From Lutraria lutraria (taxonomy: Eukaryota; Mollusca; Bivalvia; Venerida; Mactridae): DNA of 64,000 bases. The translations under genes were made by a program, and so were the position numbers. Where the stretch lies: contig OZ026845.1 of assembly GCA_964023205.1 (NCBI GenBank), positions 8,876,001 to 8,940,000 on the forward strand. Reading direction: 5' to 3'. Shown here one piece after another: positions 11,901 through 23,719 of the stretch. The notes beneath the pieces are model-generated. The model worked only from the letters and a program-made list of their open reading frames with translations, had not been told where the DNA came from and made no database searches. Numbering within the stretch: the first letter of the stretch is position 1; each line of letters begins with the position of its first letter.

Positions 11901-12623
11901 GTTGTTTATGATGAATTAATACTAACTGAAACTTACATGAACAATATATCAGCACAATATACTATTATATTATATAATTATATCATGCTGTGACAATAGT
12001 CTATGTAAGCATACACTGAATGACAACGTCATCATGAAAACTAATAAATGGAGCTTTTTATGTTCATGATATTATGTCAGAGCTGTTATAAAATTGACCT
12101 CAAGGCTTAACTTCCTTGAAATTTAAAAACCATGTCCATGGTAAACAATCCTCATTAAATGATAAATTTCTCATCAAGATCAGACCAAAACTCATTAAAT
12201 GCTAAATTTTCATCAACATAAGGCCAAAAAAAAAGACAACAACTCATACAATACTAATGAACAAACAAACTGTGTTTCATAAATAACACAGGAACTGGTA
12301 AACATACAGTTACTCACTATTAGTGAGATATTCACACTGAAATGGATTGAACATCTTGATGACTATAAATACTTTTTCGTGAATAATGTGAAATGGAGAT
12401 TACAACATGAATAGCAAGTAATCAGAGTGCTCACTAATCACCAGAAGTTGAGCATGAAAAATGCCCCTAAACCAATGCTAATTTCTGGACTAAACAAATT
12501 CCATATTTAATGAGATAGTAAATTTGACCGATAGGTACAAATGCTTACGAGTCAGAAGTTTTATTCAAAATGCTATTTTAAGGGGACAATGAAAGCCCTG
12601 ATGTTGACAATTAAATCTGATAT
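11901..12623. other. Intron sequence, nothing recognised
   Basis: AT-rich intron sequence of the ankyrin gene between the satellite block and the next dispersed repeat. No open frame, repeat or RNA signal that I can support. Confidence 0.6.
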
Positions 12624-12624
12624 A

Positions 12625-13642
12625 AACAAGAGGGCCAAGATGGCCCTATATCGCTCACATGACAATCACTGTTCACTCATTAAAACATTGTTTTGAACCG
12701 GTGACCTAGTTTTTGACCCCAGAAGACCTATGTTCGAATTTGTCTTACATATCATTAAGACAAACAGCCTGACTAGGTTTGGTGAAGATACGATCAAAAT
12801 TTGACATCTACAGTGTTAATAAGGTTTTCCTAAGATTTGACCTTGTGACCTGGTTTTTTACCCTAGGTGACCCATATTTTAACTTGTCCTTAATATCATT
12901 AAGACAAACAATCTGACAAGGTTTTGCCAAGATCCAATCAAAACCATGACATTTAGAGCTTTTACCTAAGATTTGACCTTGTGACCCAGTTTTTGAACCC
13001 AGCTGACCCATGTTCATCCTTGACCCACATATCATTGAGGCAAACATTTTGACAAGGTTTGGTGAAGATCCAATTCAAACTGTGACATCTACAGTGTTAA
13101 CAAAGTTTTCCTAAGATTTGACCTGGTGACCTAGTTATTGACCCAAGATGACCCATGTTCGAACTCGTCCAAGATATTATGAAGACAAACATTCTGACAA
13201 GGTTTCATGATCATCCAATCAAAACAGTGACTTCTAGAGTGTTCACAAGGTTTTCCAGCAATTTGCCCTAGTGACCTAATTTTACTACAGAAATTACCCA
13301 TTATCAAACTTGACCTACATATTATTAAAATAAACATTCTGACAAAGTTTCATGAAGATAAATGCAAAACAGTGATTTCTAAAGTGTTCACAAGGTTTTC
13401 CCTTATTTGGCCCTGGTGACCTAGTTTTTGACCCCAAATGGCCCAATATCGAACTCGTCCGAGATTTTGTTGATATTAAAGTTTTGACCCAGTTTCGCTA
13501 AAATTGAGCCAAAAATGTGGCCCCTAGTGTGGTCATAACAAAAAGTTTGACGACGCACGACGCACAACACACGACGCACGACGCCGGACGGAGAGTGATC
13601 CTAATAGCTCACTTTGTCACTTTGTGACATGTGAGCTAAAAA
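12625..13642 (+). repeat. AACAAGAGGGCC dispersed repeat, second long copy
   Basis: Same family and orientation as 4799-5952, closely similar over the first 400 bp and the last 450 bp but lacking part of the central units. The CG-rich 3' segment carries additional GACGCACGAC-type short repeats. It lies in the same intron as the first copy, so the pair could support unequal recombination that would delete the satellite between them. Confidence 0.75.
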
Positions 13643-14483
13643 GACTTGTCCATTGAAGGAATGTGTCAAAGGAGAGAACAGCAAAAATGAAATCATACTG
13701 AACAAAGTATTGTTTGTTTGGTTTATTGTTTACAATGATAGGGACATACTTACCCTATCCTATTACGATGTGTGTTTAGTCAGATAATTTACCTTTAATT
13801 TTGGCTTATCTGATAAATTCCAAGTGTTTGTGACTACATCAATAGAAATGGAATTTTTTTACAGACATTTATTTTATTTCTGTGTTTGGTTTAACTTGAC
13901 AGTGTATATTTCTTGATAAAGTATTGTGCTTTGTGAACAATGCACTACTGTTTTCATATGTCTATAGTTTCACTTTCAGATACTGTTGTCTAATTTACTA
14001 ATTACATAATAATTATGTTATAAATATGCATGTTATCTTAAGATGTATCATTTATTGTAAATAAAACATTAAGAATAAGACATACTGGTTGGCAACCTAC
14101 AACCGGACAGTTTTCGCACATTTTTTACAATATCTTAAAAACTATTTACATTTGACACTAGATATTTTACCTGCAGCAAGCTGGGTTCAAGTCGAATATG
14201 ACGACATGTGTTTATTTTTCTTTCTAAATATAGAACACACATTTTGTGGCCTCGATGTGGGGTCATTAAATTGTCTAAATTTTGCGTCGAACTGTACCAT
14301 GTTTCCGGACACTTAGTCCGTCTTATCCAGTTATTGATTTTTGTTACTGTCCATCATTAATTTATGATTATTTTCATTATGTATGTATTATTTACAACTT
14401 CTCTCCTCTGCATAAAAGGATGTATAAAAATAAACACATACGGTACCGTATTATCAAAATGTACAGTTATAGACTGTGGATAA
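13643..14483. other. Intron sequence, nothing recognised
   Basis: AT-rich intron sequence of the ankyrin gene. Short open frames at 14089-14557 show no family resemblance. Confidence 0.55.
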
Positions 14484-14850
14484 ACAAGAGGGCCAAGATG
14501 GCCCTAGGCCACTCACCTGGGAACACAGACACTACAATTGATGACCAGGTAATATAGATTTCGTCTTTTGATCAAAACTAACAATGAAGGTGCTACATTA
14601 TACCGTTAAACAAGCTACGTAGCAAATTTTCTACCCCAAGGGCAAGTGCAAGTGCCGTAATCGAACTTGTACGAGACCTTCAAGTCATACACATTCACTG
14701 AAAATATGATTAGGATTGGTGAAGAAATAAAGGCGCTAGAGTATAAACAAGCTAAATACAGCAAATTTTCTAAGTCAAGGGCACATAACTCTTGCAGTTC
14801 TAAAAGATCACCTGATTGAATGAGGTTTGCTAAAAATCAACGTTTATCAT
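14484..14850 (+). repeat. AACAAGAGGGCC repeat, divergent subfamily
   Basis: Begins with the same AACAAGAG and GGGCCA-AGA-TGGCCC hairpin, then CTAGGCCACTCACCTGGGAA. The body differs (GCAAATTTTCTA, AAGGGCACATAACTCT). The second motif is a common mollusc repeat segment in my experience. The 3' end is not sharp. Confidence 0.55.
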
Positions 14851-15261
14851 AATATGATGGTTAATTTTTATATGGTATGTTTTAATTAAGTTTGTTTTGG
14901 CTGTGATATATTTATTGGAAATGTTTGTCTGCTTCATATGTTCATATATTTGTCCCTTTCAAATTTATGTTTATGTTGATCTATGTTGTTGCAAAAAACA
15001 GCGCTTGAGTGATCGACAATGAATTATCAAAGTAAATGCCGAAATGAAGCATTTAAGCGGGTGTCCAGATTTGATGGTCGTCCGAATTTGTATGTCGCCA
15101 ACCATCATTACAGTTTGTTGTTAATACATTCACATGTACATCATAATTCATTTGGGAGTGATTGCCTTTATTTTCTTATAACACAGTCTTGAGTTCCTTT
15201 ATTCAGCGTGGCTTATCCAAAACCATGGATTATCCGAAATAATATGTAGCGATACTGTATA

Positions 15262-15415
15262 ATAGCTAGTTCTTTCATTTATAAATTGGCTTAAATAATA
15301 TTAACAGCCCTATTAACTCAGTTGGTAGAGCATATGACTTGCAAGCAGGTTGCGGGCTCGAGCCCCACATCGGGTATATTATTTTCCTCCACCACCTATT
15401 ACAAATATTTCAGAC
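15262..15415 (+). mobile_element. tRNA-Ala-like repeat (SINE family B), copy 1
   Basis: A tRNA-like core at about 15308-15377 has a D-arm region (TTAACTCAGTTGGTAGAGCA), an anticodon loop CTTGCAA (TGC, alanine) and a B box GGGCTCGAGCC. It shares flanking sequence outside the tRNA core with the copies at 16366-16530 and 58490-58650 (TTTATAAATTGGCT before, TATTATTTTCC after). Transposed copies fit better than functional tRNA genes. Confidence 0.65.
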
Positions 15416-15740
15416 AGTGGATTTTGGATAATCAATCTCCGTACAAACATAGTACTGATGAATATGTAATTATTAGTTACGACTGTCTTTTCAGTATCAC
15501 TAATATGGAGATATTTGAACTGGCCGATTTTCCATATCATACTTCAATATCATGTACATTGTACATAACTTACAATATAAATTATGATAAATGTACTTAT
15601 GTCAGTAAGCACTTGAACTGTTTTTATGAATCAAACAGTACATGTCTCTGATACAGATAACGCCCGTAACTAAATCATTTAATGACATCAATGGTAAATT
15701 TATCTGTGTTTAAAATTATATAAATATGCACATATCCATG

Positions 15741-15935
15741 ACCATATTTTCCGACCTGGTACACAAGATAACATCAGGGCCAAATAAGGCAATAAACCGC
15801 AGAACAAATATAAGAGACAATAAACAGCACCAGGCCATATATTCCGACCTGTTACTTGAGATAACATCACGCAGAGTAAAAATAAGGCAATAAAATGCAG
15901 AAGAAATTAAAAGAGACAATAAACGGCATAAAATG
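15741..15935. repeat. Two-copy tandem repeat, unit about 100 bp
   Basis: GACCATATTTTCCGACCTGG at 15741 recurs as GGCCATATATTCCGACCTGT near 15833. Both are followed by ATAACATCA, AATAAGGCAATAAA and AAGAGACAATAAAC. The copies differ by small indels. It lies 50 bp from ankyrin exon 2, on its donor side. Confidence 0.75.
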
Positions 15936-15987
15936 ATAAGAATGTGTAAAAAACTGTTTTATAAAAATGTGTATATTTAACACTCAC

Positions 15988-16168
15988 AAGGATCACCTCC
16001 AATCAATTTCTGTACAATAGCATGACAGCCATTTTTTGATGCAATGTACAAGGGAGATTCTTCCTCCCAAGGTTTGACTCGACCAGGAAGTATAGGAACA
16101 CCTCTCTGTATGTACCACTCAACCACATCTTCATGTCCATACTCACAGGCCACTTGTAGAGGACTCCA
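15988..16168 (-). CDS. Ankyrin-repeat protein, coding exon 2
   Basis: 181 bp, entered in phase 0 after acceptor ATAACCACAG and left in phase 1 at the donor GTGAGTG. It encodes two ankyrin units: WSPLQVACEYGHEDVVEWYI matches the consensus T-P-L-H-x-A-A-x-x-G-H-x-x-V-V-x-x-L, and the next unit begins ESPLYIASKNGCHAIVQKLI. The Trp-Ser in place of Thr-Pro at the start of the first unit is mildly unusual. It joins exon 1 in frame, so that Thr-Glu runs directly into the repeat. Confidence 0.85.
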
Positions 16169-16365
16169 CTGTGGTTATATAATACATGTACAATTATGAT
16201 AAAAACACACAAATTTGTACACATGAAATCTAGTCACAGCTTATACTTACTGTTCTAAATGATAAGATTATATATATAGACTCAGCATACAACTCTTGCC
16301 AATAATTTTTTTTAACAATACATCTAGAACAAGCCTAGCTGTACTTTCATCATGTCTTAAAGATT

Positions 16366-16530
16366 AACATTTGCACCAGTGTGGTATGTTGTATTTTTAA
16401 ATTGGCTGGGATATTCACCAGCCCGATTAGCTCAGCTGGTAAAGCACCTGGCTTGCAAGCAGGAGGTCATGGGTTCGGACCCCACATTGGGGTACATTAT
16501 TTTCCTTCTCCTATTACACATTAATACCAT
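16366..16530 (+). mobile_element. tRNA-Ala-like repeat (SINE family B), copy 2
   Basis: The best preserved of the three copies. The upstream block (AAATTGGCTGGGATATTCAC) leads into GCCCGATTAGCTCAGCTGGT, anticodon loop CTTGCAA (TGC), B box GGGTTCGGACC and 3' stem ATTGGGGT, then ACATTATTTTCC. The anticodon stem has a mismatch at its inner pair. It lies 200 bp upstream of ankyrin exon 2, inside intron 1. Confidence 0.7.
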
Positions 16531-18867
16531 AGTAAAACATCTGAATAAAGGCAGTGATTTTTTTCCTTTTTTAGACCTTTCCAGTCCCGTTATCAGTAGC
16601 ATTTAGTCTTCAATTTTCCCAAATCTGAATGAAGAAATTCCCAATGAACACTTTAGATAAAGAATTTTCAAAAATAGACATAAAAATTCAATGACAATGT
16701 TAGGACATTTTTGACAAAAAGTATCATAATTCAAGTGTAAAGATATCAGAAAACAGGCACAATGGATTCTTTATTTTCATTTATTTGCTACTGTCAGTTG
16801 ATAAAATTTCCCAATTACTAAGTTGTCTCAACTCCAAATTTCCTAATCTGACCGGACCTGTTCCCAAAGAGGTGAAAATATCACTGTAAGGTTGGCTACT
16901 TCAGATTTTGTCGAACATCTGATTAACCCACCATAACAAGTACAAGCAATGAAGTGTAATATAAATAGGTCAATGAAACATTGTTTACAGAAAATGAGAG
17001 TAAACACTTCTAGCTTCTGACACTGCTTGAATATTGTTAAGTTTTCTTGCGTTGGAGTCTATTTATAAGACTATTACTATAAACGTGACAGTTCAATTAA
17101 ACGGGCACACCATGATTTACATCAAGCAGCTGACGTACATCTTCCGCACAATCATTTAGGGCATATATAAGTGGGAAAATACTAACCATTGTTTTGTGAG
17201 TACATGTAGTGTACATGTAAATTGTGAAATACAAAAACATAATTTACTTCAATGGTCCTAAGAAAAAACAGGTTTGCATGACTGCATATGAACATTGCAT
17301 CAAATTTTGTTTAATTACTAAAAAGCATTTCCTGTTTTACAAAGCTGTTAAAACTGAAGATAATTAAAGACCATTAGAACTGTTCTACTTGCTCTTGTAG
17401 GCCATCTGACAATAAAGTTACCATAAAGCTTGTAAAATCTAAAGTTGTTACAGAGACATATTCATGAATCATGTTTACAATTATAAATAATGGAACAAAC
17501 AATTGAGTATTCAGATGAACACAGAACAGAGAGCAAGTTTTAATCAACATTTTAATTAGATAATGCAAGTGTGGAGAGGGATCGTGATATGCTAATTAAC
17601 TGAAGTTTAAAAGTCAAGTTAATAATTTAAGTGATCAAGTTGTGTATCAAAAAGGAAATATTCCAATACATTGTACTTGTGAGAGTGAGGTGATTTTAGA
17701 TCATGTGGCAAGGAATAAAACTAAGTATTAAATAGTTTGTAGTATCAATTAATATACTACATATACCACACATAATTAGGATATACAAAGAAAAACATTG
17801 TACATAATTGTATGAGATAAAACAAATCAACGCCTGATGTATAGCAACTAAGTCCAACTAAAGAACCAAATAAACAATAACTTCTGGTTTATTTTCAGAA
17901 ATAAATAGCATTTGTACATGTACATGTACTTGATTCTTGTATTTCTAGTAATTAATTGTCAGAAATATCACAGAATACCAGTGCTGTATTTAATGGTTAA
18001 CTATGACCTCCCAGCTTACTACATGATTGTACATTGTAAGTATGCGAAATGAGGTAAAAGTTTAAAATGCAAACATTCAGAACTTTCTTTTTCAAATATT
18101 TGTAGATCAAGATAACGCACAAACATATGATATAAAGTTTTATCTTTATAATTACTACCGGTATATCTAGGTACATATCTGAATCGTCAACTTTACTATA
18201 ACCTTCCTGAATTGCTATCATATTTTGATAAAAATCTGAATGATTACACTGTTATCATACAAACTAAACATTTACATATATGTACTTACAACTTATTATC
18301 ATGTTATCATCTTGATAATTAAACTTGTTCATATATTTCTGAGTAATCAATCATCATAATAATGCCATCATAGTTTTACAGATACAGTTCAGTAAATTTA
18401 TCACTAATTTATCACCTTCATGAAAAGGATGAAAAAAGGATGTGAGCACTGCATCAGCATGAAATGGTGATCGTTTTAAATGAAATTTTTAATATTATAT
18501 GTAAGGGATGAAAAAATATCTTCAGTAAATTGAATCATTAAATAATACTTGCCTTCAGCAATCTGTTTAAACTTGCCTCATGAATCTTTATTTTATATTC
18601 TTTTACAAAGATACCAGGTTGTAAAAGTCATGGGTTAAATTGGTTGATAAATTGAGTATAAATAATGGGCCAGCCCCAAGATTTCTTATGGTTAATATAT
18701 AATTTTTTATACTGTATTGCAGTTAAAATGTACGTAGCTTGTGATTTAATTTATTTAAACTTGAACATTCAACTAGTGTATTTGGAAAGAAACAATAAAT
18801 AATTAAAAATTGACTGGAACTATACACAGACAGTACAGAATTATAATGATTAAGTTTTCTCTGATTG
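16531..18867. other. Intron 1 of the ankyrin gene, nothing recognised
   Basis: AT-rich sequence with only short, unremarkable open frames. No further exon was needed, because exon 1 and exon 2 join in phase 0. Confidence 0.6.
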
Positions 18868-18970
18868 TTTATTTGAATTTTACGCCCCTTTTCAACAGTC
18901 AGAGTTATATTAGGTGGGCACACATTTAATCTTACTACCATTCCTGGGAAGACCCAGTACTAGACTAATT
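18868..18970 (-). mobile_element. SINE family A, truncated 3' fragment
   Basis: Read on the minus strand it contains AGTACTGG...CCCAGGAATGG and a tail CTGTTGAAAAGGGGCGTAAA, matching the 3' half of the SINE at 3779-4036. The tRNA-like head is missing. Confidence 0.6.
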
Positions 18971-19081
18971 TTAAAACACTAACAGAGGAAGTGAAGTTTA
19001 TTTTAAGGGAGCATTGATTAAATTCAATTAAATGATACATCGAACATACACTAATTTTATTTATGTTGAAAAATACACTAC

Positions 19082-19300
19082 CTCAGTTCCAGTTTCTGTG
19101 TAATCTATACCAGAGTTATAGAAGAATTCCAAGACTTCAGTAAATCCCTTTTGACAAGCTGTAAGGACAATAGCCTCACATTCCTCTTGTAGTTTATCAG
19201 AGGATTCAGGTATATGAGATAATCGCTGGAGCACACACAAAACAGCAGAACGGTCATTTTCCTCAAATGCAGTGAGAAGTTCATCATACCAATCACTCAT
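19082..19300 (-). CDS. Ankyrin-repeat protein, coding exon 1 (start codon)
   Basis: 73 codons starting with ATG at 19300 (MSDWYDELLTAFEEND) and ending GAG before the donor GTAGTG. The product is acidic and helical. Residues around LTACQKGFTEVLEFFYNSGI form the first ankyrin-like unit (A-C-x-x-G-x-x-x-V-L-x-x-x-x-x-x-G). This ATG is chosen because it opens the frame and the upstream sequence has no in-frame extension. A plausible 3' splice site (TGTTTGCAG) lies 42 bp upstream of the ATG, ending at 19343, so the 5' UTR is probably split by an intron. The donor leaves phase 0, matching exon 2. Confidence 0.8.
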
Positions 19301-19342
19301 GGTGTATTGTATTTTCTTTACTTGTTATTAGAACCCATACGT

Positions 19343-20469
19343 CTGCAAACACATTTCCAGAAGAAAATAAAAAACGATCAAAAACTGAAAATTACTCATG
19401 AATCTGATTGAACCCTTAAAGAAAGAAAACGATAATATGTGAAATTTGATTTTCATATTACAAATCTTGCGAAAAAAGTGTTGTGTGACAAACATGGTTT
19501 CTTACATGGTTTAATATATATCAAAGTTAACTAAATTTACGTGCTTTCTTGACATGAAATATCAAAACTGAGCCAAAGAATGATCAAGATGATGATATTC
19601 ATAAGTAATTAATAAAAAAAATGTTAAACTGATGCTGAGCCTGTATAAGATTTTTGAAAAAAGGTGCTTCAAACCATAATGGTAATAGTTCCAAAGTCCA
19701 AGCATTGTCAACAAAAAATTACAAACATATGCTACTTTTGTATTTCAAGTTGATTATATATTTACGAACCTTAAACATCAATACTTTTTCTTAACAAAAC
19801 ATTTAAATGTGCATGAACTCCACTCATCAATTAAATCACATAGTTCTAAAGCATGTAGACTTACATTTACTGCATCTCGCGAAATCTTAATAAGTACTTT
19901 CTTTCCACCAGGAATAAGCACGAAAATGCTTCTATTTTGTAAAGGAATAACACGATTTTGATTGAAGTCCCAAGGCTACGTTCAAGTTGTAGTAAAATAT
20001 CCACATAATAACGAGATAATATTTTGTCAATTATATCGAAACCGAAAGTACTTCCTGGTTTCTTGTCCGTTCACGTGATAACCGTGTTTAAACAGCGAAC
20101 GACCAAGTCTAATATGCGGTCCCAAAACGGGTAGGTCAATAACTGACAGTAAGGTTTAACTGAACCATACAATAATGAGTGAGTAAGATGCCCACTCAGA
20201 ACCAACATATAAGTATATAAGTCATTGAATACATTAAAGAATACTAGATAAGGTATGATATGTTGATACAAGCAAGGAATTATATGTATGTATATAAGTC
20301 ATTGATACAAGATACAAAATTTCAGTTACAGTCTGTTGAAATATAACAAAATAACATTAGCTATGTATGTATAGCTATTGATCTTGAAATTGTTATCAAT
20401 TTGATGGGAGAGCTGGGCATTTGTATAAAAAATATATGAACAAGTCATGGATTTTATAATGTGTTTTAA
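19343..20469. other. Upstream region of the ankyrin gene
   Basis: Probably contains the first (non-coding) exon and promoter of the minus-strand ankyrin gene, since a 3' splice site ends at 19343. CpGs are more frequent around 19870-20110, and an E-box palindrome CACGTG lies at about 20073. No TATA box or first-exon donor stands out, so the transcription start is not placed. Confidence 0.4.
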
Positions 20470-20504
20470 CAGAGACGTATAATACAATGTATTATACGTC
20501 TCTG
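20470..20504. repeat. Perfect 35-bp palindrome
   Basis: Two 17-bp arms (CAGAGACGTATAATACA and its exact reverse complement) around a single central base. Loop-less palindromes this perfect are normally unstable, so it is probably recent: a tiny foldback element or a replication product. Confidence 0.9.
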
Positions 20505-20728
20505 GTTTTAAATATATCGATGTATATTTTCTTGTATAAAACAAAGAGTCATTGAAGCATATTAACTGAAAATAGTATACAGTACTGACGTAACAGAATA
20601 CAGTCCATCATGTGCATCTTGAAATGGCATTATAAACATTTCTTTATACATCATCTCCTTCTAATTCACTCGGCCAATTACAGCTAAACTCTGCAGGAAC
20701 GATCATCGGGTGGTCCTCTTTCAAGACA

Positions 20729-20764
20729 TCAAAGACCTATACTGTGTATATTATAGGTCTTTGA
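20729..20764. repeat. Perfect hairpin, 13-bp arms, 10-bp loop
   Basis: TCAAAGACCTATA pairs exactly with TATAGGTCTTTGA across a 10-bp loop. It lies 90 bp outside the left end of the 6.1-kb transposon and is not part of it. Confidence 0.85.
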
Positions 20765-21119
20765 AGATATTAAAAAGATTTCATTCATCACTCAGGTTGC
20801 CATGGCAATCAATACGAAAAAAAACTTCAAAATCTTCTTGTCAGAAACTACAGTGCCTAGAGCCAGGGATGCTATATTACAGGGATGTGCAACCGCTTAT
20901 CATCCACTGATCAACAATCGATTATCAGTGCCTAGGCTAGTTAATGAAAGCAAAGGTATCAAAACTACCGAAATTACCATGAAAATGACACAAAGAATCG
21001 ATAATTGACAAAAAGTAACATTAGTGGTCTATGACTCGTAGTTATTATTTGTTTAATTGTTATTAATTTTCAAAACTTTTTTTTCTAAATTAAATTTTAG
21101 AAAGAAATCTAATATTATG

Positions 21120-21740
21120 TAAGTTTTGTAGGAAAGAAATGTTTACCTTATGAGAGTTTTGTTCGATTTATGAGCTCAAGCAGAGATGCTACACTGCTAT
21201 TTTTTTTATTTAAAATCGATTTTTTGAAAAAAACGTTTATATCGTGAAAATATGTATGAAAAATTGAAATACATGTAGTATATTACATTATGAAAGTTTT
21301 GTACAATTAAATTTTATATCATGAAACTTGTTTTCGAATTATCAGCTGAAAGCGAAATTTTTACGGAATAAACTTGTGAAAGAAAAGTTATATCATGACA
21401 ACAAATGTACGATAGAATGCTAAAATTTGACTTAAATTTGTGAAAGAACGTTTATATTATGAAAAAATTTATGATCGAATACTTAAAAGTTTGAATTAAA
21501 TTTGTATATAACAAATATTTATATCATGAAAGTTTTGTTTGATTTATCAACTCAAGACCAAATTTAGTTTTGTACCGTGGAACTTTTTTCTATTTATCAG
21601 CTGAAGAAGAAATGTTCATGGCTAAACTTTTATTTAAAGAAATGCTATATACCATGAATGTTTTGTACGAAAGACATTTTACGGTGAATAGTTTGTTATT
21701 TGTAATTTTGATTCGTATAAATTTTTATTAATGAACAACT
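21120..21740. repeat. Diverged tandem repeats inside the 6.1-kb transposon
   Basis: About five loose copies of a unit of about 100-130 bp, each with ATGAAAGTTTTGTTYGATTT followed by TATCAGCTCAAG and GAAA-rich sequence. Similarity between copies is low, which suggests an old internal expansion. Confidence 0.6.
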
Positions 21741-23626
21741 TTATCTTGTTATTGATCTTTGTTTTTCATAATGTATGTCTCTATTATAGCGTATCAATTT
21801 AATTAGCCAAAGACTTAATCTGTAACTTTTAATCTTCCGCCAAAATGGCGTAAGATATGCCCTCGTATAGTCATAATTATAATATCGGTGACGATCTTTA
21901 CTGATTACAAGGAAACAATCAATAAATCCGGATGAAAAACAGTATGGGGTAGTCTATGTTTCATAAATCTACATTGTTTTCACAGCTGCACATGTCATTT
22001 GAATGCATTAGGTCACGGTGTGTGACCATTAATTGGAAACAATAGGGTTCCACCAATAAAATTTGTCATAATTTAAACTAACATGTTCACATTATATTGA
22101 TTATGATAGTAATTAATCATTGTTGAAAAACTGATATTATTTTAGCAAATACAAAAACAAGTCAAGTACCTGAGATCACAGTGAACTTATTCGTGGCGAT
22201 AAGCATAAAACCATAATTTGGTCGACCTTACAACTAATTAACCCATCACTAAAGATGTACTTTACCAGATAATTATTGAATAAGATTAAAGTTATGTTTC
22301 TTCATTGCTCTTTTCATTATAAACAGATATAGAATAACTGGAATTCTGTTAGCATTATAATCTACGTAATATACCGTCATTATTTCAAGACTTTGACTCA
22401 ACAATTGTAAATGTAGTAGATATTTAAAGAATTGATCTGTATCTTATATTTCTGTATGGAAAGGCATGTATACACGTATTCTATAATGTTTTCATATTAT
22501 GTATGTATATAATGTTGTACGAGACATGAATAAACTGTTTGACTTCACTTAATCTGAAAAAATTATACTGTTGACACGCTTCGTGTATGAATTGATGTTA
22601 CACATTGTTTGTCACATGCCAGTTGATTCTCAATCAGCCATTGTTATGAATTGACGATTTCGAATAATAGGTGTGAAAATATGTGCATACCAAATAATAT
22701 AATTGGGTTACACCGTTTCTGGTTTGCGCTACAATCTATGTAATTTAGTGCTTATATGATGTTTTTTCATTTTATTATGCACCGGTAAAAATGGATCATT
22801 ATTGAGAGTGAAATAAGGTACTACAGCAAAATAATTTTTGAAATTATTATTATGCCGTCAATACCGACGTACATCAGTCTCAAAGGTATCTGGTCAACTC
22901 GTACTGTTGTCAACACGTACTGTAGTCAACTCGTACATGAATTTGGTCAACTCGTACCGTATCTGTGGTCAACTCGTACATTACCAAGTTAACTCGTACA
23001 TTAGTCAATTCGTCCTTTAGTATAAATGTTATTGTATTACTACTACTACTTTGAGTTTATTTACCCTCGCCACTGGGAAATCCCATATGGGCGAGCTTTC
23101 TCTATCTTTAACAATATTTCTTTCTTTACTATATAGCCTTTCTTTGTAAAAATCTATTTTTTTAAAAATCTGACATAGTATATAGGCTATTTTTTAGAGA
23201 AAGTTTGTATGTGTGTCTATTTTCAAACAATTTTTAACAATAACGATATAACTTTTAACATTTTACTAATTTAAAGGGGGATAAATATACTAAATTGTAT
23301 TCTATTTTCATGTGTTGGACTATATTAAAGGGAGAGGACTATGTTGTAACTAATTTACTTTCTAGTAGAATACAATTATTTTCAATTTTTAAGAGTAGCT
23401 ATTTTATGATCTTTATAGCTATGTTGTTAAATGATTAAAGGGAACTATTTAAAGAATGTTTGGACTATAGATTACAAAACTAATTATAAAATGCTAAGTT
23501 ATATATAACTGATTATAATGAAAGTTTAACTGCCAGCCTGATATTCATTTAATTGTAAGGATATCATTTAGCTATAGAATTTTACCCACTTGGATGCCAT
23601 AGTAAATAGGTACTTTCCGATATGTG

Positions 23627-23719
23627 GTTTGCATTCTCTTTTACAACATATATAAGAGGATGCAAACTCTTGTGTGAATCTGATATAGCGTTATTGCTTC
23701 ATCTTTTAATCAGATTCAC
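23627..23719. repeat. Two adjacent hairpins
   Basis: First hairpin: GTTTGCATTCTCTT (23627-23640) with AAGAGGATGCAAAC (23654-23667), one mismatch. Second: GTGAATCTGAT (23674-23684) with ATCAGATTCAC (23709-23719), perfect. They lie head to tail inside the nested 3.3-kb transposon. Confidence 0.75.

Larger units (their letters stand above)
21..19300 (-). other. Gene span: ankyrin-repeat protein gene (5' part, five coding exons)
   Basis: Coding exons in transcription order are 19082-19300, 15988-16168, 4114-4290, 894-1051 and 21-89. Intron phases run 0, 1, 1, 0 and then 0 at the last donor, and all introns are GT-AG. The joined frame is 268 codons without a stop and continues beyond position 1. 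It encodes a chain of ankyrin-type helix-turn-helix repeats starting almost at the N-terminus, with no signal peptide or membrane segment, so a cytosolic scaffold or regulatory protein is likely. Partner and pathway cannot be told from this part. An N-terminal ankyrin block is also found in LRRK1-type kinases, and other ankyrin proteins fit equally well. The 11.7-kb second intron holds most of the satellite DNA. Exon structure is well supported; identity is not. Confidence 0.8.

Noticed and set aside
15040..15250. Pogo-like fragment with GGATTATCCGAAAT
   Set aside because: Only a few short motifs; no ends or duplications visible.
16421..16500. Functional tRNA-Ala (TGC) gene
   Set aside because: The core has boxes A and B and a TGC anticodon, but the acceptor and anticodon stems have mismatches, and flanking sequence is shared with two other copies, so it is a transposed tRNA-like repeat.
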